This document shows, piece after piece, positions 35,976-43,516 of a DNA stretch of 64,000 nt; within the stretch, counting starts at the first letter, position 1, and the number at the start of each line of letters is the position of its first letter. The position numbers were made by a program, and so were the translations under genes. The DNA is from DASWJZ01 sp963720705 (GTDB lineage: Bacteria; Pseudomonadota; Alphaproteobacteria; Rhizobiales; Afifellaceae): the NCBI GenBank assembly GCA_963720705.1, contig CAVRGJ010000001.1, forward strand, positions 186,001 to 250,000, written 5' to 3'. Below the pieces are notes generated by a model. That model did not search any database, had not been told where the DNA came from, and worked only from the letters and a program-made list of their open reading frames with translations.

Positions 35976-37089
35976 ATGCCCGCCAAGCTAGCGAAGCCGC
36001 CAGCGCCCGCAAGGCGAAATCGCGCGCCCTCCGCCGCGGCGCTTATCGCCTGGTACGAGCGGCACGCGCGCGCCCTTCCCTGGCGCGCCGGGCCGAAGGC
36101 GCGGGCACTTGGCGCACGGCCCGATCCTTACCGTGTCTGGCTCTCCGAGGTGATGCTGCAACAGACGACGGTCAAAGCCGTCGCCCCCTATTTCCTTCGC
36201 TTCGTGGAACGCTGGCCGACGATAAGCGCCCTCGCTGCCGCCGACGAACGCGACGTCATGGCCGCCTGGGCGGGGCTCGGCTACTATTCGCGGGCGCGAA
36301 AGCTGATCGAATGCGCGCGCGCCATCGCGGCGCGGCCGAACGCGCGCCTTCCCGAGACCGCGGCGGAACTCGCGAAGCTTCCTGGCATCGGCGCTTACAC
36401 GTCGGCGGCGATCGCCGCGATCGCCTTTGACGAACCCGTTCCCGTCGTCGACGGCAATGTCGAGCGCGTCATCGCGCGGCTCTTTGCGATCGAGACGCCC
36501 TTCCCCGCCGCGAAGCCGCTGATCAAAGAGAAGCTTCAGCCGCTCGTGCCAGGCGAGCGCGCCGGCGAATTCGCCGAGGCGCTGATGGATCTCGGCGCGA
36601 CGCTCTGCACATCGCGGAAGCCCGCCTGCGCGCTTTGCCCGTGGGCGGAGGAATGCGTCGCGCGGGCACGCGGGCTTGAAGGCGTGCTGCCGTTGAAAGC
36701 GCCGAAGAAACCGCGCCCGACGCGACTACGGCACCGCCTTCGTCGCGCGCCGCACCGACGGGGCGATCCTGCTTCGCCGCCGCCCGCCGACCGGGCTTCT
36801 CGGAGGCATGAGCGAAGTGCCGGGCAGCGATTGGGTAGAAGCGGCGGCACCGCATCGCAGCCGCCCGCTCCGCGCGGAATGGGACGCGCTTCCGTCGCCG
36901 GTCGAGCACGTGTTCACGCATTTTGCGCTGCGGCTCAAAATCGAGCGCGCGACCGTCGGCCTCGAAACGCCGGCACCGCCAGGCCATTGGTGGGCGACGA
37001 GGCTTTCCGAAGAGGCGCTGCCAAGCGTCATGAAAAAGGCAATCGAAGCCGCTTATCCGGGCGCCACGAAACCGCAAGGGAAGCCATGA
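35976..37089 (+). pseudogene. mutY: A/G-specific adenine glycosylase MutY, frameshifted (one extra base)
   Basis: Removes adenine mispaired with 8-oxoguanine. The catalytic domain is complete: LSEVMLQQTTVKAV with the catalytic Glu, the helix-hairpin-helix LPGIGAYTSAAIAAIAF followed by VPVVDGNVERV, and the [4Fe-4S] motif C-x6-C-x2-C-x5-C (CTSRKPACALCPWAEEC). After KAPKKPRPTR the frame is lost. Dropping one C at about 36726 restores YGTAFVARRTDGAILLRR, LLGGMSEVPGSDW and the C-terminal 8-oxoG-recognition domain to the stop at 37089. That stop overlaps the next gene as ATGA. Either a sequencing error or a real loss of the recognition domain, which would raise G:C to T:A mutation. Confidence 0.88.
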
Positions 37090-37697
37090 GCGACATCCGC
37101 CACATCGTGCTCGACGTCGGGAAGGTGCTGGTCCACTACGACCCGCATCAAGGCTATTTCGCGCTGCTCCCCGACCCGGCGGAGCGGACGGCGTTTCTGA
37201 CCGAAGTCTGCTCGAGCTCCTGGAACGCGGAGCAGGACCGCGGGCGCGGATGGGAAGAGGCGGAAGCCGAGGCGATCGCGCGCCACCCTGACAAGGCCGA
37301 TCTGATCCGTGCCTTCCGCAGGAACTGGCACCTGATGGTGTCGCACGAATATCCGGAGAGCGTCGCGCTCTTCCGTGCGCTTCTTGCGGACGGCCGCGAC
37401 GTGACGCTCCTCACCAACTTCGCATCCGACACGTTCCGCGTGGCGCAACGGCGCTTCCCGATTCTCAAGGAGGGGCGCGGCGTCACCGTCTCCGGCGATG
37501 TCGGGCTGATCAAACCCGACCCGGCAATCTACGCGCATCACACGCAAGCGTTTGATCTACAGCCGGAGGCGACGCTTTTCTTCGACAATTCACTCGCAAA
37601 CGTCGAAGGCGCGCGGAGCGCCGGATGGAACGCGGAGCTTTTCGAAAGCGCGGAGAAGATGCGCGAGGACCTGAAATGCTACGGGATTGCGGTCTAG
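37086..37697 (+). CDS. HAD-superfamily hydrolase
   Basis: Haloacid-dehalogenase-like protein of 203 residues. Motif I is LDVGKVLVHYDP near residue 8, with the nucleophile Asp; the form D-x-G-x-V-L resembles the YihX branch of sugar-phosphate phosphatases. Motif II is the T in LLTNFASDTF, motif III is the K in DVGLIKPDPAIY and motif IV is LFFDNSLANVEGA. The cap region between about 15 and 95 is helical. The start overlaps the mutY stop by four bases (ATGA), so the two are cotranscribed. Substrate is unknown. A hairpin repeat separates it from the convergent ccrM. Confidence 0.9.
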   Translation: MSDIRHIVLDVGKVLVHYDPHQGYFALLPDPAERTAFLTEVCSSSWNAEQDRGRGWEEAEAEAIARHPDKADLIRAFRRNWHLMVSHEYPESVALFRALLADGRDVTLLTNFASDTFRVAQRRFPILKEGRGVTVSGDVGLIKPDPAIYAHHTQAFDLQPEATLFFDNSLANVEGARSAGWNAELFESAEKMREDLKCYGIAV

Positions 37698-37718
37698 CAG
37701 CGAAGATGTTCGCTCGGT

Positions 37719-37749
37719 CGTCATTGCCGGGTTCGACCCGGCAATGACG
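37719..37749. repeat. 13-bp perfect hairpin between HAD gene and ccrM
   Basis: CGTCATTGCCGGG (37719-37731) and its exact complement (37737-37749) enclose TTCGA. It has no T-run, so it is a dispersed palindrome rather than a standard terminator. Its core matches the weaker hairpin at 28406. Confidence 0.8.
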
Positions 37750-37759
37750 AGGCGAAAGG

Positions 37760-38881
37760 CTAAACCGCGAGCTGCTTCCGAATCTCGCTTCTCAGCGCGT
37801 CGATCGGCTGCAGCGCGCCTGACATTTCACGGTGCCAGAAGGTCCAGCCGTTGCAGGCCTCAAGTCCCTGCACCGCCGCGCCGACGCGGTGGATCGAGCC
37901 GACGTGCTGGCGGCCCTCCGCCTCACAAAAGAGCGAGGCGTCGGCGCGCACGGTCGCCAGGAAGCGGCGGCGGGAATCGGTCAGCACGTCGCCGGCCGCG
38001 ACCAGCCCTGCCTCGATCAGCGAGCCGAAGGGCACACGTGGCTCGGCGCGCTTGCCTTCGAAGACTTTGAGCACAGCGCCGGTCGCCGTCGATGTTGCGT
38101 CGATGCGCCTTCGCGCCGCTTCGACATAGGCTGGCTCGCGCTCGATGCCGATGAAATGCCGCCCGAGCTTCTTGGCGACCGCGCCTGTCGTGCCCGTCCC
38201 GAAGAAAGGATCGAGCACCAGGTCGCCCGGCTTCGTCGAGGCCAGCAACACACGATAGAGCAGCGCCTCGGGCTTCTGCGTCGGATGCACTTTGTCGCCC
38301 GCTTCGTCCTTCAACCGCTCCTCGCCGGTGCAGATCGGCAGCGTCCAGTCGGAACGCATCTGCAAATCGTCGTTGAAGACTTTCAGCGCATCGTAGTTGA
38401 AGGTGTAGCCCTTGGCCTCGGCGGCGGGTGCTGCCCAGATCAGCGTCTCGTGGGCATTGGCGAAACGTCGGCCGCGGAAATTCGGCATCGGGTTGGTCTT
38501 CCGCCACACCACGTCGTTCAGGATCCAGAAGCCGAGGTCCTGCAACAGCGCGCCGACGCGAAAGATGTTGTGATAGGAGCCGATCACCCAGAGCGCGCCG
38601 GTCGGCTTAAGCACACGCCGGCATTCGGAAAGCCAGGCGCGGGTGAAGGCGTCGTAAGTGGCGAAGTCGGCGAAGCGGTCCCAGGCGTCGTCGACACCAT
38701 CGACGCGCGACTGGTCGGGGCGGTGAAGCTCCCCGGAAAGCTGAAGATTATAGGGCGGATCTGCGAAGACGAGATCGACGCTTTTCGACGGGAGCCGGGC
38801 AAGCTCCTCGACGCAGTCGCCCACCAGGATCTGATCGCCGCGCGGAGCCAAAGCCCCCGCTCGCGCCATACGCACGCCCAT
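37760..38881 (-). CDS. ccrM: Cell-cycle DNA adenine methyltransferase CcrM (GANTC)
   Basis: Beta-class N6-adenine methyltransferase of 373 residues, methylating GANTC and linking replication with transcription in alphaproteobacteria. The catalytic motif IV is DLVFADPPYNLQL near residue 40. Motif I, FxGxG, is VLDPFFGTGTTGAVAKKLGR downstream, the order of beta-class enzymes. The C-terminal 80 residues hold the CcrM-specific extension ending EACNGWTFWHREMSGALQPID. The ATG at 38881 has GGAG eight bases upstream; the ATG at 38869 is an alternative. It is a solitary methyltransferase with no restriction gene. GANTC sites should therefore be methylated in this organism. Confidence 0.95.
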   Translation of the reverse strand: MGVRMARAGALAPRGDQILVGDCVEELARLPSKSVDLVFADPPYNLQLSGELHRPDQSRVDGVDDAWDRFADFATYDAFTRAWLSECRRVLKPTGALWVIGSYHNIFRVGALLQDLGFWILNDVVWRKTNPMPNFRGRRFANAHETLIWAAPAAEAKGYTFNYDALKVFNDDLQMRSDWTLPICTGEERLKDEAGDKVHPTQKPEALLYRVLLASTKPGDLVLDPFFGTGTTGAVAKKLGRHFIGIEREPAYVEAARRRIDATSTATGAVLKVFEGKRAEPRVPFGSLIEAGLVAAGDVLTDSRRRFLATVRADASLFCEAEGRQHVGSIHRVGAAVQGLEACNGWTFWHREMSGALQPIDALRSEIRKQLAV

Positions 38882-39039
38882 CACGCTACTCCGCACTCGA
38901 ACCGCGGAAAGCGTGGCCGATCTAGGGTTAATCCGCGTACAAAGAGCTTGGTGAAAAGGTCGTAAATATCGGGCGTTTCCGTGCCTTCCGCCCTTAAATT
39001 CCCGGCTTGCGGCTGTTATAGACGAGGCTCGGGGGGAGG

Positions 39040-39801
39040 ATGTTTTCGTCGATGCGGCTATTTCGACCGGTGCCGCTTGCTGCGGTTTCCGCCGTCACGA
39101 TCGGTTTTCTCGCGCTGTCCGTGCTCGGCGGCTGCTCGGTCATGAGCCACCTGCGGCCGGGCTCCAAGGCGTCGAAAGACAAGCAGACCGCGAGCGCCGA
39201 CCAGGTCGACGTCCGCCGCTTCCTCGGCCCCGATTATTGCCCCGAGCTCCGCATCTATGACGGCGCGCAATTGATGCGCACCTACCAGCACGGCCACCAA
39301 GGCGACCAGGACTACGTTACCTGGCAGGCCTCGTTCGGAAAGACCGCTCGCGATTGCCTCTACGATGCGCAGGGCAACCTGACGCTCAAGATCGGCATCG
39401 CAGGCCGCGTCGTTGCAGGACCGAAAGGCAACTCCGATCCGGTCACCATTCCGATCAAGATAGCGGTCGTCAAATACAAGGACTCGGTGCTCACGTCGGA
39501 GAGCTTCACGCTGTCGGTGACGATCCCTCAGCAGGGCTCGAAGCTCTTCAGCGAGGTCAAGGAGATCACGGTGCCTTCGCCAGGCACCCACCGCGACTAC
39601 GTCATCTACGTCGGCTTCGACGTGGGCAACTGGGATCCGATGCACCCGGGCGGCGGCGAAGCAATCGCGGCCGTCGATCAGCCGCCCGCCAAGGAAGAAG
39701 CGCCGCCGGCTGCCGCTCCGCCTCCCCCACCGCCTCCGCCGAAGCAGACGCCGAACGAGCTACCGGTGCCGGAAGGCGGCGGATTTGTCCTCCCCCAATA
39801 G
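39040..39801 (+). CDS. Lipoprotein of unknown function
   Basis: Predicted lipoprotein of 253 residues. The signal sequence ends in a lipobox, LSVLGGCS, with the lipidated Cys at about residue 32. The mature domain is beta-rich, including DYCPELRIYDGAQLMRTY and ARDCLYDAQGNLTLKIGIAGRVVAGPKG; the two cysteines may pair. The C-terminal about 45 residues are Pro/Ala-rich with a run of eight prolines followed by a lysine. Such a run normally stalls ribosomes and needs EF-P. An ATG at 39052 is an alternative start. It is divergent from ccrM and precedes the glycine riboswitch. I recognise it only as a rhizobial-type hypothetical lipoprotein. Confidence 0.8.
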   Translation: MFSSMRLFRPVPLAAVSAVTIGFLALSVLGGCSVMSHLRPGSKASKDKQTASADQVDVRRFLGPDYCPELRIYDGAQLMRTYQHGHQGDQDYVTWQASFGKTARDCLYDAQGNLTLKIGIAGRVVAGPKGNSDPVTIPIKIAVVKYKDSVLTSESFTLSVTIPQQGSKLFSEVKEITVPSPGTHRDYVIYVGFDVGNWDPMHPGGGEAIAAVDQPPAKEEAPPAAAPPPPPPPPKQTPNELPVPEGGGFVLPQ

Positions 39802-39811
39802 CGTCGCCACA

Positions 39812-39842
39812 CGCCCCGGAAGGTTGACGGGGGCTTTGTTTA
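39812..39842 (+). terminator. Possible terminator after the lipoprotein gene
   Basis: GCCCC (from 39813) pairs with the GGGGC before CTTTGTTT. The loop of about 13 bases is long, so the terminator call is weak. It also contains a TTGACG hexamer (39824-39829) that could be the -35 of the gcv promoter. Confidence 0.35.
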
Positions 39843-39891
39843 CGCCCATGACTCGCCGCGCGGATCACGTCGCGATCCGCAATGGAATACG

Positions 39892-40118
39892 CCGCGCGGG
39901 AGAGATTCCGCCGATTCCGGTTCACGGGCTCGGTGGAGCGCCGAAGGAGCAACCGCCCCGGAAACTCTCAGGCGACAGGACCGCGCAGAGGCGAGCGACG
40001 CTCTGGAAAGCGGCAGCCCGCGTTACGTCAGGCCGCCCACCGAAGGAGTAACCGGCGAGGATGCGCTTCGCCGGGAATCTCTCAGGTTCTCGCGACAGAG
40101 GGGGCACGAACGGGCGCG
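39892..40118 (+). ncRNA. Tandem glycine riboswitch upstream of gcvT
   Basis: Two successive glycine aptamers. The first runs about 39892-39992, with GCGGGAGAGA, GCGCCGAAGGAGCAA, AAACTCTCAGGC and GACAGGACCGCGCAGAG. The second runs about 39993-40118, with CGACGCTCTGGAAAG, CACCGAAGGAGTAACC, AATCTCTCAGG and GACAGAGGGG. The GCCGAAGGAG/CTCTCAGG/GACAGAG pattern is diagnostic. It ends about 40 bases before the gcvT start. In most bacteria glycine binding turns the gcv operon on. Boundaries are approximate. Confidence 0.93.
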
Positions 40119-40156
40119 TCGCCGCGCCCACGTGCAACGCTCTGGCGCAGGAAACG

Positions 40157-41296
40157 ATGGCCGCAGACACCGAAGCACTCCGCCGAACTGCGCTCTACGA
40201 GCTGCACGTCGCGCTTGGCGCGCGCATGGTGCCGTTCGCCGGCTACGCGATGCCGGTGCAATACGAGGGCATCCTCGCGGAGCACCGCTGGACGCGCGAG
40301 CACGCAGGCCTCTTCGACGTCTCGCATATGGGACAGCGCTTCCTGATCGGGCCGGACCACGCGGCGACCGCTGCGGCGCTCGAACGGCTCACGCCGGGCG
40401 CATTCGCGTCGCTCGGTCTCGGGCGCATGCGCTACACGCTGCTCCTCAACGACGACGGCGGCATCATCGATGATTTCATGGTCACGCGCTCGAACACGGA
40501 GAACGAGGACGGCGCGCTGGGTCTTGTTTTCAACGCCGGCCGCAAAGAGATCGACGACGAGTATTTCTGCGCCCGCCTGCCGGACGACGTGACGCTGCAC
40601 ACGGCGGACGACCGCGCGCTTCTCGCTCTGCAGGGCCCGCAGGCGGCGGCGGTCATGGCACGGCATTGTCCGCAGGCCGAAAGCCTCGCCTTCATGGGCG
40701 CGACGGACGCCGAATTCGACGGCATCGACTGCCACGTCTCGCGCTCCGGCTATACCGGCGAGGACGGTTTCGAGATCTCTGTGCCGGTCGGCGACGCCGA
40801 GACAATCGCGCGCGCGCTCCTTGCCGAGGCGGAGGTGAGACCCGTCGGGCTCGGAGCGCGCGATTCGCTCCGTCTCGAAGCGGGGCTGCCGCTCTATGGC
40901 CACGATCTCGACGAGACGACTTCGCCGGTCGAGGCCGATCTTGCCTTCGCCATCGCCAAGTCGCGGCGCGAAACGGGGAGATTCCCCGGTGCGAAACGCA
41001 TTCTTGGAGAACTTGCGAAAGGGCCGGCACGCAAGCGCGTCGGCATCCGGCCGGCGGGGCGCGCGCCGGTGCGCGACGGCGCCGAGGTGGTTGCCGAGAG
41101 CGGCGACCTGATCGGCATTGTCACGTCGGGCGGCTTCGGCGGCACCGTCAATGCGCCGATCGCGATGGGCTATATCGAGACGCAATTCGCGGAGCCTGGA
41201 ACGAAGGTCGCGACGCGCGGCCGGCGCGGCGACGAGCCGGCCGAGATTGCGCGCCTTCCCTTCGTCCCGCACCGCTATTTCCGAACAACCCGCTGA
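40157..41296 (+). CDS. gcvT: Glycine cleavage system T protein (aminomethyltransferase)
   Basis: Tetrahydrofolate-dependent aminomethyltransferase of 379 residues, releasing ammonia and methylene-THF from the H-protein intermediate. Key regions are LYELHVALGARMVPFAGYAMPVQYEG at the N-terminus, LFDVSHMGQ with the catalytic Asp region, GYTGEDGFEISV with the folate-binding area, and the C-terminal barrel domain ending in PYF-like FVPHRYFRTTR. The ATG at 40157 has AGGA five bases upstream, directly after the riboswitch. It is the first gene of gcvT-gcvH-osmC-gcvPA-gcvPB. Confidence 0.96.
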   Translation: MAADTEALRRTALYELHVALGARMVPFAGYAMPVQYEGILAEHRWTREHAGLFDVSHMGQRFLIGPDHAATAAALERLTPGAFASLGLGRMRYTLLLNDDGGIIDDFMVTRSNTENEDGALGLVFNAGRKEIDDEYFCARLPDDVTLHTADDRALLALQGPQAAAVMARHCPQAESLAFMGATDAEFDGIDCHVSRSGYTGEDGFEISVPVGDAETIARALLAEAEVRPVGLGARDSLRLEAGLPLYGHDLDETTSPVEADLAFAIAKSRRETGRFPGAKRILGELAKGPARKRVGIRPAGRAPVRDGAEVVAESGDLIGIVTSGGFGGTVNAPIAMGYIETQFAEPGTKVATRGRRGDEPAEIARLPFVPHRYFRTTR

Positions 41297-41307
41297 CTGG
41301 AGTTCTC

Positions 41308-41681
41308 ATGTCCAACACGCGCTACACCAAAGAGCACGAATGGGTGCGCCTCGACGGCGACACGGCCACGATCGGCATCACCGCCTACGCGGCCGACCAG
41401 CTCGGCGACGTGGTGTTCGTCGAACTCCCCGAATCGGACGCGTCGTGAAGAAGGGCGAAGGAGCGGCCGTCGTCGAATCGGTCAAGGCGGCAAGCGACGT
41501 CTACGCCCCGATCTCCGGCGAGGTGATGGAGACCAATGCGGCGCTCGCCGACGAGCCGGGCGCGGTGAACCAAGAGCCGGAAGGCGGCGGCTGGTTCATG
41601 AAGGTCAAGCTCTCGGACAAGAGCGAGGTCGACGGGCTCCTCGACGAGTCCGGCTACCGCGCCTTCCTCGGCACGCTTTGA
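41308..41681 (+). pseudogene. gcvH: Glycine cleavage H protein, frameshifted (one missing base)
   Basis: Lipoyl carrier protein of the glycine cleavage system, about 125 residues. The first part reads MSNTRYTKEHEWVRLDGDTATIGITAYAADQLGDVVFVELPE, then the frame stops at 41448. The rest is in another frame: GRVVKKGEGAAVVESVKAAS, which contains the lipoyl-lysine motif E-S-V-K-A-A, followed by DVYAPISGEVMETNAAL. Adding one A near 41432 (GAATCGG to GAAATCGG) joins them as ELPEIGRVVKKG, the normal sequence. A deletion in a short A-run is a typical sequencing error. If real, glycine cleavage would be lost despite an intact operon. Confidence 0.9.
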
Positions 41682-41691
41682 GGCTCCGCAA

Positions 41692-42156
41692 ATGGCTCAC
41701 GACTATCGCGCGACCATCGTCTGGAAAAAGATCGGCGACGATTTCTCCAAAGGCCGCTACACGCGCGCACACGAGTGGCACTTCGACGGCGGCACCGTCG
41801 TTCCGGCGTCCGCCTCGCCCGGCGTGGTGCCCGCGCAATTCGTCCGCGAGGACGCTGTCGATCCGGAGGAAGCCTTTGTTGCAGCGCTTTCGAGCTGCCA
41901 CATGCTGACCTTCATCGACCTTGCGCGGCACGCCGGGCTGACCGTCGAATCCTACGTGGACGAAGCGGTCGGCGTGATGGAGGAGATCGCCCCGAAGAAG
42001 CGGGCGGTGACCAAAGTGACGCTCCGTCCGACCATCGTCTTCGGTGGTGCGCCGCCGGACAAGGCGAAGCTCGACGCACTCCATCACCAGGCGCACGAGC
42101 TCTGCTTCATTGCCAACTCCGTCACCACGAAGATCACGATCGAGACGCCGCCGTGA
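41692..42156 (+). CDS. OsmC-family protein
   Basis: OsmC/Ohr-fold protein of 154 residues. The two redox cysteines are present: AALSSCHMLTFIDLA and HELCFIANSV. The fold uses this pair to reduce organic hydroperoxides. N-terminal EWHFDGGTVVPASASPGVV is the other conserved region. Its location inside the gcv operon, 11 bases after gcvH and 17 before gcvPA, is unusual and implies cotranscription under the glycine riboswitch. It might protect the lipoyl or dihydrolipoyl system from oxidants, but that is speculation. OsmC proteins can use lipoyl groups as reductant, which makes the placement interesting. Confidence 0.93.
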   Translation: MAHDYRATIVWKKIGDDFSKGRYTRAHEWHFDGGTVVPASASPGVVPAQFVREDAVDPEEAFVAALSSCHMLTFIDLARHAGLTVESYVDEAVGVMEEIAPKKRAVTKVTLRPTIVFGGAPPDKAKLDALHHQAHELCFIANSVTTKITIETPP

Positions 42157-42172
42157 GGTAGGACGAGAACCG

Positions 42173-43516
42173 ATGCGCTATCTGCCCCATACGCCCCAAG
42201 ACCGCGCCGACATGCTGGCGAGAATCGGCGTCGGCTCCATCGACGACCTCTTCTCCGACATCCCCGAGGCCAAGCGGTTGACGAAGCCGCTCGATTTGCC
42301 GAAACAGCGCAGCGAGATCGAGGTGATGCGCCTCATGCGGGCGCTTGCCGCAATGAACCGCTCCGCCGGCGACGGACCCTTCTTCGTTGGCGCCGGCGCC
42401 TATCGCCATCATGTTCCGGCGGCCGTCGACCACATCATCCAGCGCTCGGAGTTCCTCACCTCCTACACGCCCTATCAGCCGGAGATCGCGCAGGGTACGC
42501 TGCAATACCTCTTCGAGTTCCAGACGCAGGTCGCGAACCTCACCGGCATGGAGGTGGCCAACGCCTCCATGTACGACGGCTCCACCGCGACCGGAGAAGC
42601 GGTGCTGATGGCGCACCGCGTCACGCGGCGGCGGAAGGCGGTTCTCTCCGGCGGACTGCACCCGCATTATTGCGAGGTCGTCGAGACGCTGTCGGGCATG
42701 GCGGGCGACGAGGTGCTCGCGTTCGACCCGGATCCGCGCGGCGCGGAGGACCTGCTCTCCGCGATCGACGACGAGACGTCGTGTGTCGTCGTGCAGTCGC
42801 CGTCTTTCTACGGACAGCTCGTCGACTTCACCCGGATCGCAGAGAAGGCGCATGCGCACGGCGCGCTGCTCGTCGCCGTCTTCACCGAAGTGGTTTCGCT
42901 CGGGCTTCTGGAGCCGCCCGGCGCGCAAGGCGCCGACATCGTCTGCGGCGAAGGTCAGGGGATCGGCAATGCGCTCTCCTTCGGCGGGCCCTATGTCGGG
43001 CTCTTCGCCACCAAGCCGAAATACATCCGCCAGATGCCCGGCCGTCTCTCCGGCATGACCGTCGACGCGGAGGAAAAGCGCGGTTTCGTGCTGACGCTGT
43101 CGACACGCGAGCAGCACATCCGCCGCGAGAAGGCGACCTCCAACATCTGCACCAATTCCGGGCTCTGCGCTCTCGCCTTCACAGCGCATATGACGCTTCT
43201 CGGCGAGACCGGCCTCAGGCGTCTGGCGGAAGCCAATCATGCGCGCGCCTGCCAGCTTGCCGCCGCGCTCGGCCAGATCCCCGGCGTCGAAATTCTGAAC
43301 GACGCCTTCTTCAACGAATTCACCCTGAAGCTTCCGAAGCCGGCGATCCCGGCGGTCGACGTCTTGGCGAGAGCCGGGATCATGGCCGGCGTGCCGGTCG
43401 CGCGGGTCCTGCCCGGGCACGGGCTCGACGACCTGTTACTCGTCGCCGCGACCGAGATGGTGACGGAGTCGGACATCGAGATGTTCAAGATTGCGCTGAC
43501 GGAGGCGGTGAAATGA
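42173..43516 (+). CDS. gcvPA: Glycine dehydrogenase (decarboxylating) subunit 1
   Basis: Subunit 1 of the two-chain P protein (447 residues), forming the pyridoxal-phosphate glycine decarboxylase with subunit 2. The sequence shows the family features MLARIGVGSIDDLFSDIP at the start, FVGAGAYRHHVPAAVDHI, TPYQPEIAQGTLQYLFEFQTQ, NASMYDGSTATGEAVLMA and GEGQGIGNALSFGGPYVGLF. It lacks the PLP lysine, as is normal because that lies in subunit 2. The stop overlaps the gcvPB start (ATGA). Two-chain P proteins occur in a subset of Hyphomicrobiales. Confidence 0.96.
   Translation: MRYLPHTPQDRADMLARIGVGSIDDLFSDIPEAKRLTKPLDLPKQRSEIEVMRLMRALAAMNRSAGDGPFFVGAGAYRHHVPAAVDHIIQRSEFLTSYTPYQPEIAQGTLQYLFEFQTQVANLTGMEVANASMYDGSTATGEAVLMAHRVTRRRKAVLSGGLHPHYCEVVETLSGMAGDEVLAFDPDPRGAEDLLSAIDDETSCVVVQSPSFYGQLVDFTRIAEKAHAHGALLVAVFTEVVSLGLLEPPGAQGADIVCGEGQGIGNALSFGGPYVGLFATKPKYIRQMPGRLSGMTVDAEEKRGFVLTLSTREQHIRREKATSNICTNSGLCALAFTAHMTLLGETGLRRLAEANHARACQLAAALGQIPGVEILNDAFFNEFTLKLPKPAIPAVDVLARAGIMAGVPVARVLPGHGLDDLLLVAATEMVTESDIEMFKIALTEAVK

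Noticed and set aside
36808..37089. A separate small gene starting MSEVPGSDW
   Set aside because: It is the C-terminal domain of MutY in a shifted frame.
37719..37749. Rho-independent terminator between the HAD gene and ccrM
   Set aside because: The stem is strong but no T-run follows on either strand, and the core recurs elsewhere, so it was called a repeat.
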